Below, in pieces: positions 53,200 to 61,172 of a stretch of 64,000 nt of DNA (position 1 is the stretch's first letter; each line of letters starts with the position of its first letter). The stretch comes from Mucilaginibacter sp. MD40 (GTDB lineage: Bacteria > Bacteroidota > Bacteroidia > Sphingobacteriales > Sphingobacteriaceae): NCBI RefSeq assembly GCF_002288635.1, contig NZ_NRSW01000001.1, positions 3,677,852 through 3,741,851 of the forward strand. Direction: 5' to 3'. The notes beneath the pieces were generated by a model. The model worked only from the letters and a program-made list of their open reading frames with translations. It ran no database searches and was not told the DNA's origin. Made by a program: the position numbers and the translations under genes.

Positions 53200-55371
53200 C
53201 TAAATGTTACACCAATAAGTCCACTTAATAGTGAATTGCCTGTTTTTGATTGTAAATGGTGACGGTATGGAATTATCGCCATAAACTATAAACAGATCTG
53301 AAGCGGGCTTATATCGCCATTGCAACCTGCTGTTAATGTTTAAGTTATTTGCCTGCTGGTTGTATTGCACAAAAGTGGTAAAGTATAATGTATTGGTAAA
53401 AGTAACATCGGCACGCGGCCCAATAAGCCAGAAGGTACTGTGTCCATATGGCTGTGGCAAGTGCAGATCGTTATAAGAGGCGTTAACCAGCAAATTAACA
53501 TACGGCTGAAAGCGGTAACCCACCTGTCCTATCAGGGTGTTTTTAGTACCATTATCATAATACCCGCCGCGGGCAGCCTCAACCAGGTAAGTAAACACGC
53601 TTTGCGGCTTTGAAGCGTATTGTATATCAATGGTTTGCCAGTGATTTTTAAAACCTACAGGCAGCTTAACCTTACCGGTATTGGTTGGATCATAGGGCTG
53701 CAGCAGTTTTACATAATCATCAAGCCCTGATACGGTTAAAGTACTGCGGTTACGAAATGTGATTAAATAACTTAATATGGTTTCGTAATCGGTAGGATTA
53801 AAAGCCTCATCAAAAAAATAAGTACCGCTTATTTGCGGGCCATGTGAGAGTATAATACCGCTTTTAGGTAAAAAATTATGTTGAAGTAAAGGGTTGAGCT
53901 TATTGTATCCCTTCCTGGGCACATAACCTACTTCCGCGTTGTAGTTACGGCCTACGTATTGCTGCTGAAGCGCGAGTGTCCAGTATTTGCTGAGGTATTG
54001 GATATTGGCCGCCTGCACATAATCATGCCCGGAAACGCCCGGGGTGAATGATTTAAGCCCGAGCAGCTTCCCCGTCCATATGTTATTTGACGAGGCCAGG
54101 TTAAACTCCGCACCCACGTTACGGTTATAGGCAAGCCCTGTGCTCCCGGCCGTCGGCGCGCTACCGGTGGCATCTTTATTAACAAACATTAAGGCGATAT
54201 TGGAGCGTGAAAATACACGCCGCTGCAGGGTAACCACGCCAAAGTTTTGCCCAGCCACGTTATCTGCTGAAGATTGCCCGGTTTGTATATCCATTACTCC
54301 TATGCGCCAGTTCTTGTCAATTTTGCCTGTAAGCCTTGCCCCCGCTCTAATCGGAGCATTTAGACCTACCCTTCGCGAGAAAAACGGGCGGATATCCGCA
54401 TAACCGAAGTTGGCAAAGAGGTCGCCGTTCTCCAGAAAGAACTGCCTCTTCTCCGGAAAGAAAAGCTCATAGCGGTTTAAATTGATCACCTGCTGATCTA
54501 CATCAACCTGCGAAAAATCGGGGTTTACGGTTAGGTCCAGGTTGAGCGACGAGGTAAGGCCTACCTTTACATCGCCACCTATTTCTTTTCGCCAAACAGC
54601 ATCTTTATTGTGCTCAAAATCTTTAGTGACACCCGCCAGTGCATAAGGTATAATAGATATGTTATGCGTAGCTACGGGAGGGGCTTCATCCCATACAATT
54701 GTGCCTGTGTAGGCAAGCGCTGCTGTAGGGAACTGCCTTGGTACTGGCGCCCAGCTCGATTTCTCAGTACTTTTGAGGTCATTACGGCTAAAGTTGATAC
54801 CCCATTCTTTTATCCCTTTTTTGTAGCGGATACTTTTAAAAGGGATTGCCGCCTCAAAAACCCACCTGTCGGGATAATTTTTTACTGTAGAGTACCATTT
54901 ATTATCCCAGCTCAGGTCAACTTTACTACCCTCGTACATAATACCGTCCCATTGTGCGCCTACCGCATTGGCACCGAATGTGAACCCATCTGTACGGGCG
55001 TCAAAAGGGTCCATAAAAAAGATGAAATTGTCGTTTTTAAGAAAGGCAAAATCGCGCTTTAACGATTCGACCATATAGCCGGGGCTTGGCGTATAACAAA
55101 CCGCGGATACGTAAAGGTTGTTGTTATCATAAGTAAGCCTTACAACCGTTTTGAGGTTAGCATAGCTGGTATCCATTGGTAAAACCATGTAAAACCTGTC
55201 GGCACTATCAGCCAAAAGCCAATCGTTCTCGTTAAGTATGCCGTCAATTTTTATGGAAGATTGCGCATGGCGGATATGCAAACGGTAATCGGCATTCTTT
55301 TTTTGTGCTAACACTGCGCTAACAAGCATGCTTAGGCATAGCCCTAAGAGTAAAGGTTTAAATTTGGCCAA
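53200..55371 (-). CDS. DUF5916 outer-membrane protein with CBM9-like N-domain
   Basis: The start is placed at a TTG (55371), which gives a clean signal peptide (MAKFKPLLLGL to AVLA). The ATG at 55425 would add 18 unusual residues. The first 200 residues form a CBM9-like sandwich (IKIDGILNENDWLLADSADRF, then LYVSAVCY and DNFIFFMDPFDARTDGFTF). The rest is the DUF5916 domain: RWVFEAAIPFKSIRY, INFSRND, VNPDFSQVDVDQQVINLNRYELFFPEKRQFFLENGD and FFSRRVGL, with a barrel-like, strand-rich C-terminus. It is an outer-membrane protein of unknown role. Confidence 0.85.
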   Translation of the reverse strand: MAKFKPLLLGLCLSMLVSAVLAQKKNADYRLHIRHAQSSIKIDGILNENDWLLADSADRFYMVLPMDTSYANLKTVVRLTYDNNNLYVSAVCYTPSPGYMVESLKRDFAFLKNDNFIFFMDPFDARTDGFTFGANAVGAQWDGIMYEGSKVDLSWDNKWYSTVKNYPDRWVFEAAIPFKSIRYKKGIKEWGINFSRNDLKSTEKSSWAPVPRQFPTAALAYTGTIVWDEAPPVATHNISIIPYALAGVTKDFEHNKDAVWRKEIGGDVKVGLTSSLNLDLTVNPDFSQVDVDQQVINLNRYELFFPEKRQFFLENGDLFANFGYADIRPFFSRRVGLNAPIRAGARLTGKIDKNWRIGVMDIQTGQSSADNVAGQNFGVVTLQRRVFSRSNIALMFVNKDATGSAPTAGSTGLAYNRNVGAEFNLASSNNIWTGKLLGLKSFTPGVSGHDYVQAANIQYLSKYWTLALQQQYVGRNYNAEVGYVPRKGYNKLNPLLQHNFLPKSGIILSHGPQISGTYFFDEAFNPTDYETILSYLITFRNRSTLTVSGLDDYVKLLQPYDPTNTGKVKLPVGFKNHWQTIDIQYASKPQSVFTYLVEAARGGYYDNGTKNTLIGQVGYRFQPYVNLLVNASYNDLHLPQPYGHSTFWLIGPRADVTFTNTLYFTTFVQYNQQANNLNINSRLQWRYKPASDLFIVYGDNSIPSPFTIKNRQFTIKWTYWCNI

Positions 55372-55593
55372 TGGGTATGGTATGTTAATGTGAGATAATA
55401 CCGTAATTGTGCAGGGGATACACAATTATACTACATATGCTGCTAAATTAACTGATGATAGATTAATTCTTTTAAAAGCATATTGATGATTGTTACATTA
55501 ACCGTTTTAAAGGCGATAAGAAAAGGCCATAAAATAGCAAAGGGCCATAGGCCCATTACTTTTGTTATAGTTAGCAGTTGATGATTCCTCTGG

Positions 55594-55664
55594 ACGCCGC
55601 GGGTAGATTCGAACTACCGTGAAAGGTTTTGCAGACCCATACCTATCCTCTCGGCCACGCGGCT
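55594..55664 (-). tRNA. tRNA-Cys (GCA anticodon)
   Basis: Minus strand: GCCGCG/CGCGGC acceptor pairs, GGCCGAGAGG D-arm, anticodon loop TCTGCAAAA region (anticodon GCA), and T-arm GGTAG-TTCGAAT-CTACC. After discriminator T the genome encodes CCA (55593-55591), unlike the other tRNAs here. It begins 13 bp after the peroxiredoxin stop on the same strand, with no promoter in the gap, so it is probably co-transcribed with it. Confidence 0.9.
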
Positions 55665-55677
55665 TTAAATCTTAGCC

Positions 55678-56313
55678 TTATTTGTTAGGCTGCGGCGTTG
55701 TACGCAAATAAGGTTTTACTTCGGTAAAGCCTTTAGGGAACTTGGCCGGTATGTCTTCAGTTTTTATAGATGGTAGTACTACTACATCCTCTCCATCCTT
55801 CCAATCGGCAGGCGTGGCTACGCTGTGGTAGGCTGTTAACTGCAATGAGTCAATAACACGTAGTATCTCCTGAAAATTTCGCCCGGTTGAAGCCGGATAG
55901 CTGATAATCAATTTGATCTTTTTATCAGGCCCGATAATGAACAGTGAACGCACCGTTGCTGTAAGTGAGGCATTAGGATGTATCATGTCATAAGCCTCGG
56001 ATATTTTGCGGTCTTCGTCGCCAATGATCGGGAAAGTTACCTCCACATGCTGGGTTTCGTTGATATCGTTGATCCAGCCTTTGTGCGATTCCACGTTATC
56101 CGTACTTAAAGCCAGCACTTTTACATTGCGCTTCGCGAACTCATCTTTCAGGGCCGCGGTTTTGCCCAGTTCGGTTGTACATACCGGTGTATAATCTGCC
56201 GGGTGAGAAAATAATACACCCCAGCCATCGCCCAGGTATTCATACAGGTCAATTTCGCCTTGTGATGTTTGTGCCTTAAAATTTGGGGCATCGTCGCCAA
56301 TTCGTAAGCTCAT
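55678..56313 (-). CDS. 1-Cys peroxiredoxin (Prx6/AhpC-TSA type)
   Basis: A 211-aa protein with the peroxidatic Cys45 in HPADYTPVCTTELG; it is the only Cys, so resolution must use an external thiol. The long C-terminal domain (HSVATPADWKDGEDVVVLPS) is typical of the Prx6 group. It reduces peroxides in the cytoplasm. A SAM-I riboswitch lies 140 bp upstream on the same strand, with no other sizeable gene between, so expression is probably tied to S-adenosylmethionine status. tRNA-Cys follows at once. Confidence 0.95.
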   Translation of the reverse strand: MSLRIGDDAPNFKAQTSQGEIDLYEYLGDGWGVLFSHPADYTPVCTTELGKTAALKDEFAKRNVKVLALSTDNVESHKGWINDINETQHVEVTFPIIGDEDRKISEAYDMIHPNASLTATVRSLFIIGPDKKIKLIISYPASTGRNFQEILRVIDSLQLTAYHSVATPADWKDGEDVVVLPSIKTEDIPAKFPKGFTEVKPYLRTTPQPNK

Positions 56314-56382
56314 ATTTTAAATTTTATTTTTTAACTTGATGTGATAAACTATCATCAATAGCCTTATCAACATTTATTAAAA

Positions 56383-56439
56383 TTATCCGGAATAAGAGAG
56401 AGAAACTTTTGCTCTGGCGCGATCATGCAAAGTATGCAT
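56383..56439 (-). other. Possible 18-codon leader ORF after the riboswitch
   Basis: ATG at 56439 opens a frame MHTLHDRARAKVSLSYSG that stops at 56383, starting 13 nt after the riboswitch P1 helix. It has no SD site and may be chance. If translated it could take part in the riboswitch expression platform, since its start region is self-complementary (ATGCA/TGCAT). Confidence 0.25.
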
Positions 56440-56450
56440 TGTTTAAATCA

Positions 56451-56558
56451 GCTTATCTGTCTTTGCAATTAAACAAAGCAGGAATTAGCACCTTTTACCT
56501 TGGAGATACAGGTTGCTAAGACTTCGCAGGGCCTTTCCCTCGGTCTTTCTGGATAAGT
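56451..56558 (-). promoter_or_regulatory. SAM-I (S-box) riboswitch
   Basis: Minus strand order: P1 CTTATC (56557-56552) pairs with GATAAG (56457-56452). P2 AAGAC/GTCTT has the GAGGGA and GGCCC internal elements, followed by AGCAACCTG. P3 is ACCT/AGGT, the conserved AAGGTGCTAATTCC joins P3 to P4, and P4 is CTTTG/CAAAG. All core parts of the SAM-I aptamer are present. No clear terminator follows, so control may act on translation or through a non-canonical platform. The gene directly downstream is a peroxiredoxin, not a methionine gene. Confidence 0.93.
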
Positions 56559-56581
56559 ATGTTTAAAGAACAATTACATTG

Positions 56582-56589
56582 CAAATGTA
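56582..56589 (-). promoter_or_regulatory. -7 promoter element of the riboswitch transcript
   Basis: On the minus strand TACATTTG matches TAnnTTTG and ends 23 bp before the aptamer P1, placing the transcript start just upstream of the riboswitch. Confidence 0.6.
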
Positions 56590-56675
56590 GATATAAAAAC
56601 TATTAATCCTATAGACTTTATAAATTATTTTTTATTTGATTGATCTACAGTAAAATAAATTTTATTACTGGCAAA

Positions 56676-57749
56676 TCATTTACCATTTAGCTTCTTAATA
56701 ATTTCAACTTCCTCAGGTTTGTAGGCTGTGCCATCCTTCCGGAAAATATCATGAAACCACTCCTTGGGTTCGCTGCCATCAGGGATAGGGTTGTCCCAGG
56801 CATAAATGGTATTGGTTTTACCCATTACAAATCCCCAGTTAAGCGCACCAACATTTTCTTTTTTTAGCATAGGCATAACGGTTTCAAATCGGCTGCCCCT
56901 GGTACGTGCCATATACTCGGTGCAAATAAGCGGCTTGCCGTGAGTTTTTAGTAATTGTATGGTTTTACGGTGTGATGGTTCTTCGGTATAATCATGATAA
57001 GTGATCACATCTGAGTTTAAGGCCTGGTAAGTGTTCAGCTTCTCAAAACTCCAGTCCCACAACCCTGCCGAAAGGGGCTGCGATGGATTTACCGCTCTTG
57101 CCCAGCCAAACACCTTTACCAGCAGATCCATCGACGCTTCTTTTTTATTTGAATTTCCAGGTTCGTTATATAAATCCCATAAAAGTATGCGCTTATCATT
57201 TTTAAAAGTATTGAGGATATCGGTAACATAAGCCTCAAGCATAGCTTCCTGACCGGGTTTTCCGAGCCGGTTGCCCGGATCCTGCAGCCAGCCCGAGTTG
57301 TGTATACCTGTTTTAGGTGTAGGCTGCTTACCAATTTTGGCGCCGGCGTTCCAGCAGTCGTCAAAAAACACAAACATGGTTTTAATGTGATGCTTGTCAG
57401 CAATGGCCAAATACTGATTAATGCGTTTTTTAAAGCCTGTCTTATCCTGCTGCCATACCAGGCTATATAAAAATACGCGCATAGTATTAAACCCAATACC
57501 TTCTGCATATCCAAGCTCCCTGTCAATGGTAGTGGCATCAAAGGTATCAGCCTGCCACATCTCTAACTGATTAATGGCTGTGCTGGGTATAAAATCGGCA
57601 CCGCTCATCCATTTGTATCCGGCATACCACTTGTTGGCTTTCTCCGCCGACCATATCTTTCCGGATACTTTTTTTTGCGCGGAAGCATTGAACGAAACAA
57701 CTAAAGTAAGCAGGCTGAGTGCCGCTACTTTGCAGCATATACTTTTCAT
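56676..57749 (-). CDS. GH5-like beta-glycosidase, secreted
   Basis: A 357-aa protein from ATG 57749, chosen because it starts a Sec signal peptide (MKSICCKVAALSLL, cut at ASAQ) and lies 14 bp after the predicted transcript start; the frame is open to 57776. It is a TIM barrel of clan GH-A: FNTMRVFLYS near the start, LLWDLYNEPGNS with acid/base Glu196, ITYHDYTEE, and PLICTEYMAR with nucleophile Glu278. This is the GH5 mannanase/cellulase pattern. It would hydrolyse a plant- or self-derived beta-glycan outside the cytoplasm. Exact substrate unknown. Confidence 0.85.
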   Translation of the reverse strand: MKSICCKVAALSLLTLVVSFNASAQKKVSGKIWSAEKANKWYAGYKWMSGADFIPSTAINQLEMWQADTFDATTIDRELGYAEGIGFNTMRVFLYSLVWQQDKTGFKKRINQYLAIADKHHIKTMFVFFDDCWNAGAKIGKQPTPKTGIHNSGWLQDPGNRLGKPGQEAMLEAYVTDILNTFKNDKRILLWDLYNEPGNSNKKEASMDLLVKVFGWARAVNPSQPLSAGLWDWSFEKLNTYQALNSDVITYHDYTEEPSHRKTIQLLKTHGKPLICTEYMARTRGSRFETVMPMLKKENVGALNWGFVMGKTNTIYAWDNPIPDGSEPKEWFHDIFRKDGTAYKPEEVEIIKKLNGK

Positions 57750-57769
57750 AGGTTTTATATTGGATAATG

Positions 57770-57800
57770 TAAACATATAAAAAACCGCTTAATCACACAA
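57770..57800 (-). promoter_or_regulatory. Promoter of the GH5-like gene
   Basis: Minus-strand TTG (57800-57798) and TATGTTTA (57777-57770), spaced 20 bp, match the Bacteroidota -33/-7 pattern with one mismatch in the -7 element. Confidence 0.5.
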
Positions 57801-58178
57801 AAAGGGTTGGCAAGCATGTGTGTATAAGAGTATCCGCAATATGTGTGTTACAAGTAAGTAATGTGCAATCTGCAGAACTACTAAAAACAACGAAAGCGTT
57901 GATAATCTTCTACCTATAATTTATTTTTGCGCGAAAAAAATAACCATTAACCGTAAAGCACCGTATACTAATCCTGTTGGTTAGCAGTTTAATGTATGGT
58001 TGACCATGCAAAATGGCTCAAATAATTAACAAATAAAATTTTTTCATTCTGTTAAATACCGCCTGTCATTTATGTCAACTTTAGGTTGTAAAGGCCATTT
58101 TTAGCACAGGTTGGCACATTATTTATAATAGGTACCTTAGTTTAGATAGGCAAAGTAATTTTTTCTGTTGAAGTGTAA
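57801..58178. other. Non-coding stretch with promoter candidates
   Basis: No gene is seen in this 380-bp divergent intergenic region. A second possible promoter, TTG 57899-57901 with TATTTTTG 57922-57929 (20-bp spacing), lies farther from the kinase than the one at 58111-58140. Two gtgtgt-rich segments near 57819 and 57841 are the only other visible pattern. Confidence 0.45.
58111..58140 (+). promoter_or_regulatory. Probable promoter of the PAS kinase and regulator
   Basis: TTG at 58111-58113 and TACCTTAG at 58133-58140, with a 19-bp spacer, one mismatch from TAnnTTTG. It lies 38 bp before the ATG at 58179. Confidence 0.45.
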
Positions 58179-59654
58179 ATGAGTTCAGAAGTACAACAAT
58201 TTTCTGGTGAGAACGCAGCTCATATTGCACATTTTGCAGATACGGGTGTAAGCATATGGCGTTATAACATTGATACGCGTGAAGTATGGTGGTCTACAGG
58301 CTTTTACCAGGCCTTAGGATATCAAAAAAACGATATTGAGTGTTCGTACAGTGTTTTTTTTGATTACCTGCTATACTACGAAGACAGGCAGACGTTTTTA
58401 AAAACCACGTTGCTGACAAGCAACAGTGTGGAAAATTCTGCACACATCCGGCTGCTCACCAAACATAAAGGTTACCAGTGGTTTCAAAATACTACCAAAC
58501 AATATATTACCGAAACCGGCCGGTTTATTTATGGCATTCTGATCAACATTAGCGAGGCTAAAACCGCCGAATTAAAAGCGGTTGAAAACGAAACTAAGTT
58601 TGCCGAGATAGGCCGCATTGCCAAAATGGGTTACTGGCAGATAGACTGCCGGACAATGGAACTGGAGTTAAGCCGGGAGATATACGACATTTATGAGCTT
58701 AATCCTTCCTTACCTCTATCCGTTGACGAATTACTGAGTTACTTTTTACCGCAACATGAGCCGGTTATAAAAAAGGCAATAGATGATGCCCTGCAGCACT
58801 GTATTCCTTATGATATTGAACTCCAATTTAAAACGGCCAAAGAAAATATCATATGGGTAAAATGTAAGGGCATACCCGTAATTGATGAGTATGGGCGCTC
58901 AAAATATTTGAGGGGTATATTTCAGAACATTGATAGTATCAAGAAGCGTGGGATTACCATGCAATCATCTATCAACCTGCTCGATGATCAGAACAAACGC
59001 CTGCAGAACTTTGCTTACATCGTATCGCACAACCTACGTTCACATGCCGGTAACCTGAAATTTATGGTTGACCTGTTTGAAGAAACGCCTGCAGAGCATG
59101 AGCGAGCCGAAATATTCTCGCATATCAAAACCATTAGCCAAAGCCTTAGCGCTACCATGAGCCACCTGGATGAGATAGTGAAAATGCAGGCCGAAATATC
59201 CAATGGCACCAAGTTGCTCGAGTTTGCTGATATCTTTACTAACGTTGTATCGGCGCTGCAAGCCGATATAAAAATGAGCGGCGCTCATATCAATACTAAT
59301 TTCAACAATGCCCCTACGGTGAATTACATACCGGCCTATCTTGAAAGTATTTTGCAAAACCTGCTTACCAACGCCATTAAATACCGCCACCCCGACCGCA
59401 CCCCGGTTATCAACATTACCACTTACAAAGCCGGTAGCGAAGTATTTATGGCTTTTGAAGATAATGGTGTGGGCATTGATCTTGAACGGTATGGCAACCA
59501 GTTATTTGGTATGTATAAAACCTTCCATACTAACCCTGATGCCAAAGGCATTGGTCTTTTCATGACCCGCAACCAGGTTGAAGCACTTGGCGGATACATC
59601 ACCGTGGAGAGTGCTGTAAATGTTGGCACAAAATTTACCATTAAGCTGGTATAG
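58179..59654 (+). CDS. PAS-domain histidine kinase
   Basis: A 491-aa soluble protein: PAS 1 (about 15-128, WRYNIDTREVWWS), PAS 2 (about 140-255, MGYWQIDCRTMELELS), a dimerisation helix with His284 in NFAYIVSHNLRSHAGN, and a HATPase domain (LQNLLTNAIKYRHP, EDNGVGIDL, GIGLFMTRNQVEALGG). The HNLRS phospho-acceptor box is of the bacteriophytochrome-like type. A single-domain regulator gene follows after 12 bp, so the two form a His-Asp pair that likely passes phosphate on to other proteins. Confidence 0.92.
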   Translation: MSSEVQQFSGENAAHIAHFADTGVSIWRYNIDTREVWWSTGFYQALGYQKNDIECSYSVFFDYLLYYEDRQTFLKTTLLTSNSVENSAHIRLLTKHKGYQWFQNTTKQYITETGRFIYGILINISEAKTAELKAVENETKFAEIGRIAKMGYWQIDCRTMELELSREIYDIYELNPSLPLSVDELLSYFLPQHEPVIKKAIDDALQHCIPYDIELQFKTAKENIIWVKCKGIPVIDEYGRSKYLRGIFQNIDSIKKRGITMQSSINLLDDQNKRLQNFAYIVSHNLRSHAGNLKFMVDLFEETPAEHERAEIFSHIKTISQSLSATMSHLDEIVKMQAEISNGTKLLEFADIFTNVVSALQADIKMSGAHINTNFNNAPTVNYIPAYLESILQNLLTNAIKYRHPDRTPVINITTYKAGSEVFMAFEDNGVGIDLERYGNQLFGMYKTFHTNPDAKGIGLFMTRNQVEALGGYITVESAVNVGTKFTIKLV

Positions 59655-59666
59655 TAAATCGCATTA

Positions 59667-60100
59667 ATGAATAGTGAACTCCAATTTGTAACGGCCGCGA
59701 TAGTGGACGATGATAAGATATTTACCTATGGTTTTAGAAAATTAACTGGTATAAAAGGTCTTTTCGATGAAATTTTAGACTTTTGCAATGGCAAAGAAGC
59801 CATTGACTATCTTAAAGATCCTCAAAACAGCACACGTTTACCCGACGTATTGTTTGTGGATATTAATATGCCCATTATGGATGGGTGGGAATTTAATGAT
59901 GCATTTGAGGAAATAAAATCCCTGTTACCCAAACCTATTGCGGTTTATAATATTAGTTCGTCAATAGATATTGAAGATATTAACAGGGCAAAAAAAATCC
60001 GCTCATAGCGGATTATCTTTTAAAACCTCTTAATGAAATTTACCTTGCCGAAATTTACCGTAAACTACAGTATCTCGGCAAGGATATCAAAATAGGTTAA
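59667..60100 (+). pseudogene. Single-domain response regulator (CheY-like), frameshifted
   Basis: Receiver domain with AIVDDDK (Asp14, Asp15), Asp65 in VLFVDINMPIMDGWEF and VYNISSS. The frame stops at 60006-60008, just after an A8 run (59990-59997). A -1 shift in the run restores NPLIADYLLKPLNEIYLAEIY, including the conserved Lys-Pro, and runs to a stop at 60098-60100. The restored protein is about 144 aa, the normal length of a stand-alone receiver. One undercalled A, or slippage on A AAA AAA, would explain it. It pairs with the kinase upstream. Confidence 0.85.
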
Positions 60101-60102
60101 TT

Positions 60103-61086
60103 TTACTCAATATAACTTTCCAGTATCTTAAAGCCAGCTGTGGTTTTCAATTCTACTTTATCAATGGTTTTGGGCAACAAAATACAATCGCCCATTTTAA
60201 CCTGGTAAGCCAAATCATTATGTTGCAGTATGTATTCGCCCTCAACACAAACATGTATCACAAAAGAGTCCAGGTTACTGTAATCTTTTTCAGTTCCGTG
60301 AGTGGCATCTAAAACGTTGGTTGTAAAATACGGGCAGCTTACCACATGTACTGTTTCATCTTTTTGAGGCTGATACAGGGTTTTATACTCGTCATAGTGC
60401 TTGTAGTCTATGGCGGCTAAAGCCTCCTGTGTATGCAATTCGCGCTTATTACCTTTATCATCAACACGGTCAAAATCATATATACGGTAAGTGATATCTG
60501 ATGTTTGTTGTATCTCAGCTATCAGCAAACCTTTACCAATGGTGTGTACGCGTCCGGCAGGCAGGAAGAAAACGTCGCCAGCTTTAGCTTCTTCGCGGTT
60601 AAGGATATCCATAATATGCCCGCTGTTCAATGCGTCCACATATTTTTGCTCATCCATTTCCTGGTTAAAACCGGTGATCAGCGTTGAGCCGGGGTCAGCC
60701 TCTATGATATACCACATTTCTGTTTTACCGAATGAGTTGTGGCGCTTTTTAGCCAGTTCGTCATTAGGATGCACCTGCACGCTGAGGTCGTCGTTAGCAT
60801 CAATAAACTTAACCAGCAAAGGAAAGGTGTTGCCAAAGTGTTTGTATACTTTGTCGCCTACCAGGTCGGCCTGGTATTTCTCCAGCAGGTCGGCCAGACT
60901 TTGGCCTTTCAGTTCACCGCTGTCAACCACGGATACATCAGATTTAACGCCCGATATTTCCCAGGTTTCGCCGCAGTTGGGCAGGTCGGCTATGTTTTTG
61001 TGGAGATAACTTTCAATTTTATGGCCGCCCCATATTTTATCTTTAAATATGGTTTTAAATTTTAGCGGGTATAATGGTGTTGACAT
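60103..61086 (-). CDS. manA: Mannose-6-phosphate isomerase, class I
   Basis: A 327-aa zinc enzyme that interconverts fructose-6-phosphate and mannose-6-phosphate, feeding GDP-mannose and fucose synthesis. Visible motifs: FKDKIWGGHKIE, GETWEISG, LSVQVHPND (zinc His), GKTEMWYII (zinc Glu) and LPAGRVHTIGKGLLIAEIQQTSD (third zinc His and active-site region). Length fits the short bacterial class. It is convergent with the response regulator, 2 bp apart. The product could supply sugars for the exopolysaccharide locus, which is an inference. Confidence 0.92.
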   Translation of the reverse strand: MSTPLYPLKFKTIFKDKIWGGHKIESYLHKNIADLPNCGETWEISGVKSDVSVVDSGELKGQSLADLLEKYQADLVGDKVYKHFGNTFPLLVKFIDANDDLSVQVHPNDELAKKRHNSFGKTEMWYIIEADPGSTLITGFNQEMDEQKYVDALNSGHIMDILNREEAKAGDVFFLPAGRVHTIGKGLLIAEIQQTSDITYRIYDFDRVDDKGNKRELHTQEALAAIDYKHYDEYKTLYQPQKDETVHVVSCPYFTTNVLDATHGTEKDYSNLDSFVIHVCVEGEYILQHNDLAYQVKMGDCILLPKTIDKVELKTTAGFKILESYIE

Positions 61087-61172
61087 GGTAGTGTGTATTT
61101 GTTACGGCTAAGTTAGGAATTTTGTGTTGCTAACTTGTATCTTAGTTATACTAAACTCTAATACCTACAACC

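Noticed and set aside
54610..55062. 150-codon plus-strand frame opposite the DUF5916 gene
   Set aside because: Cys- and Arg-rich shadow of a strongly supported DUF5916 coding region.
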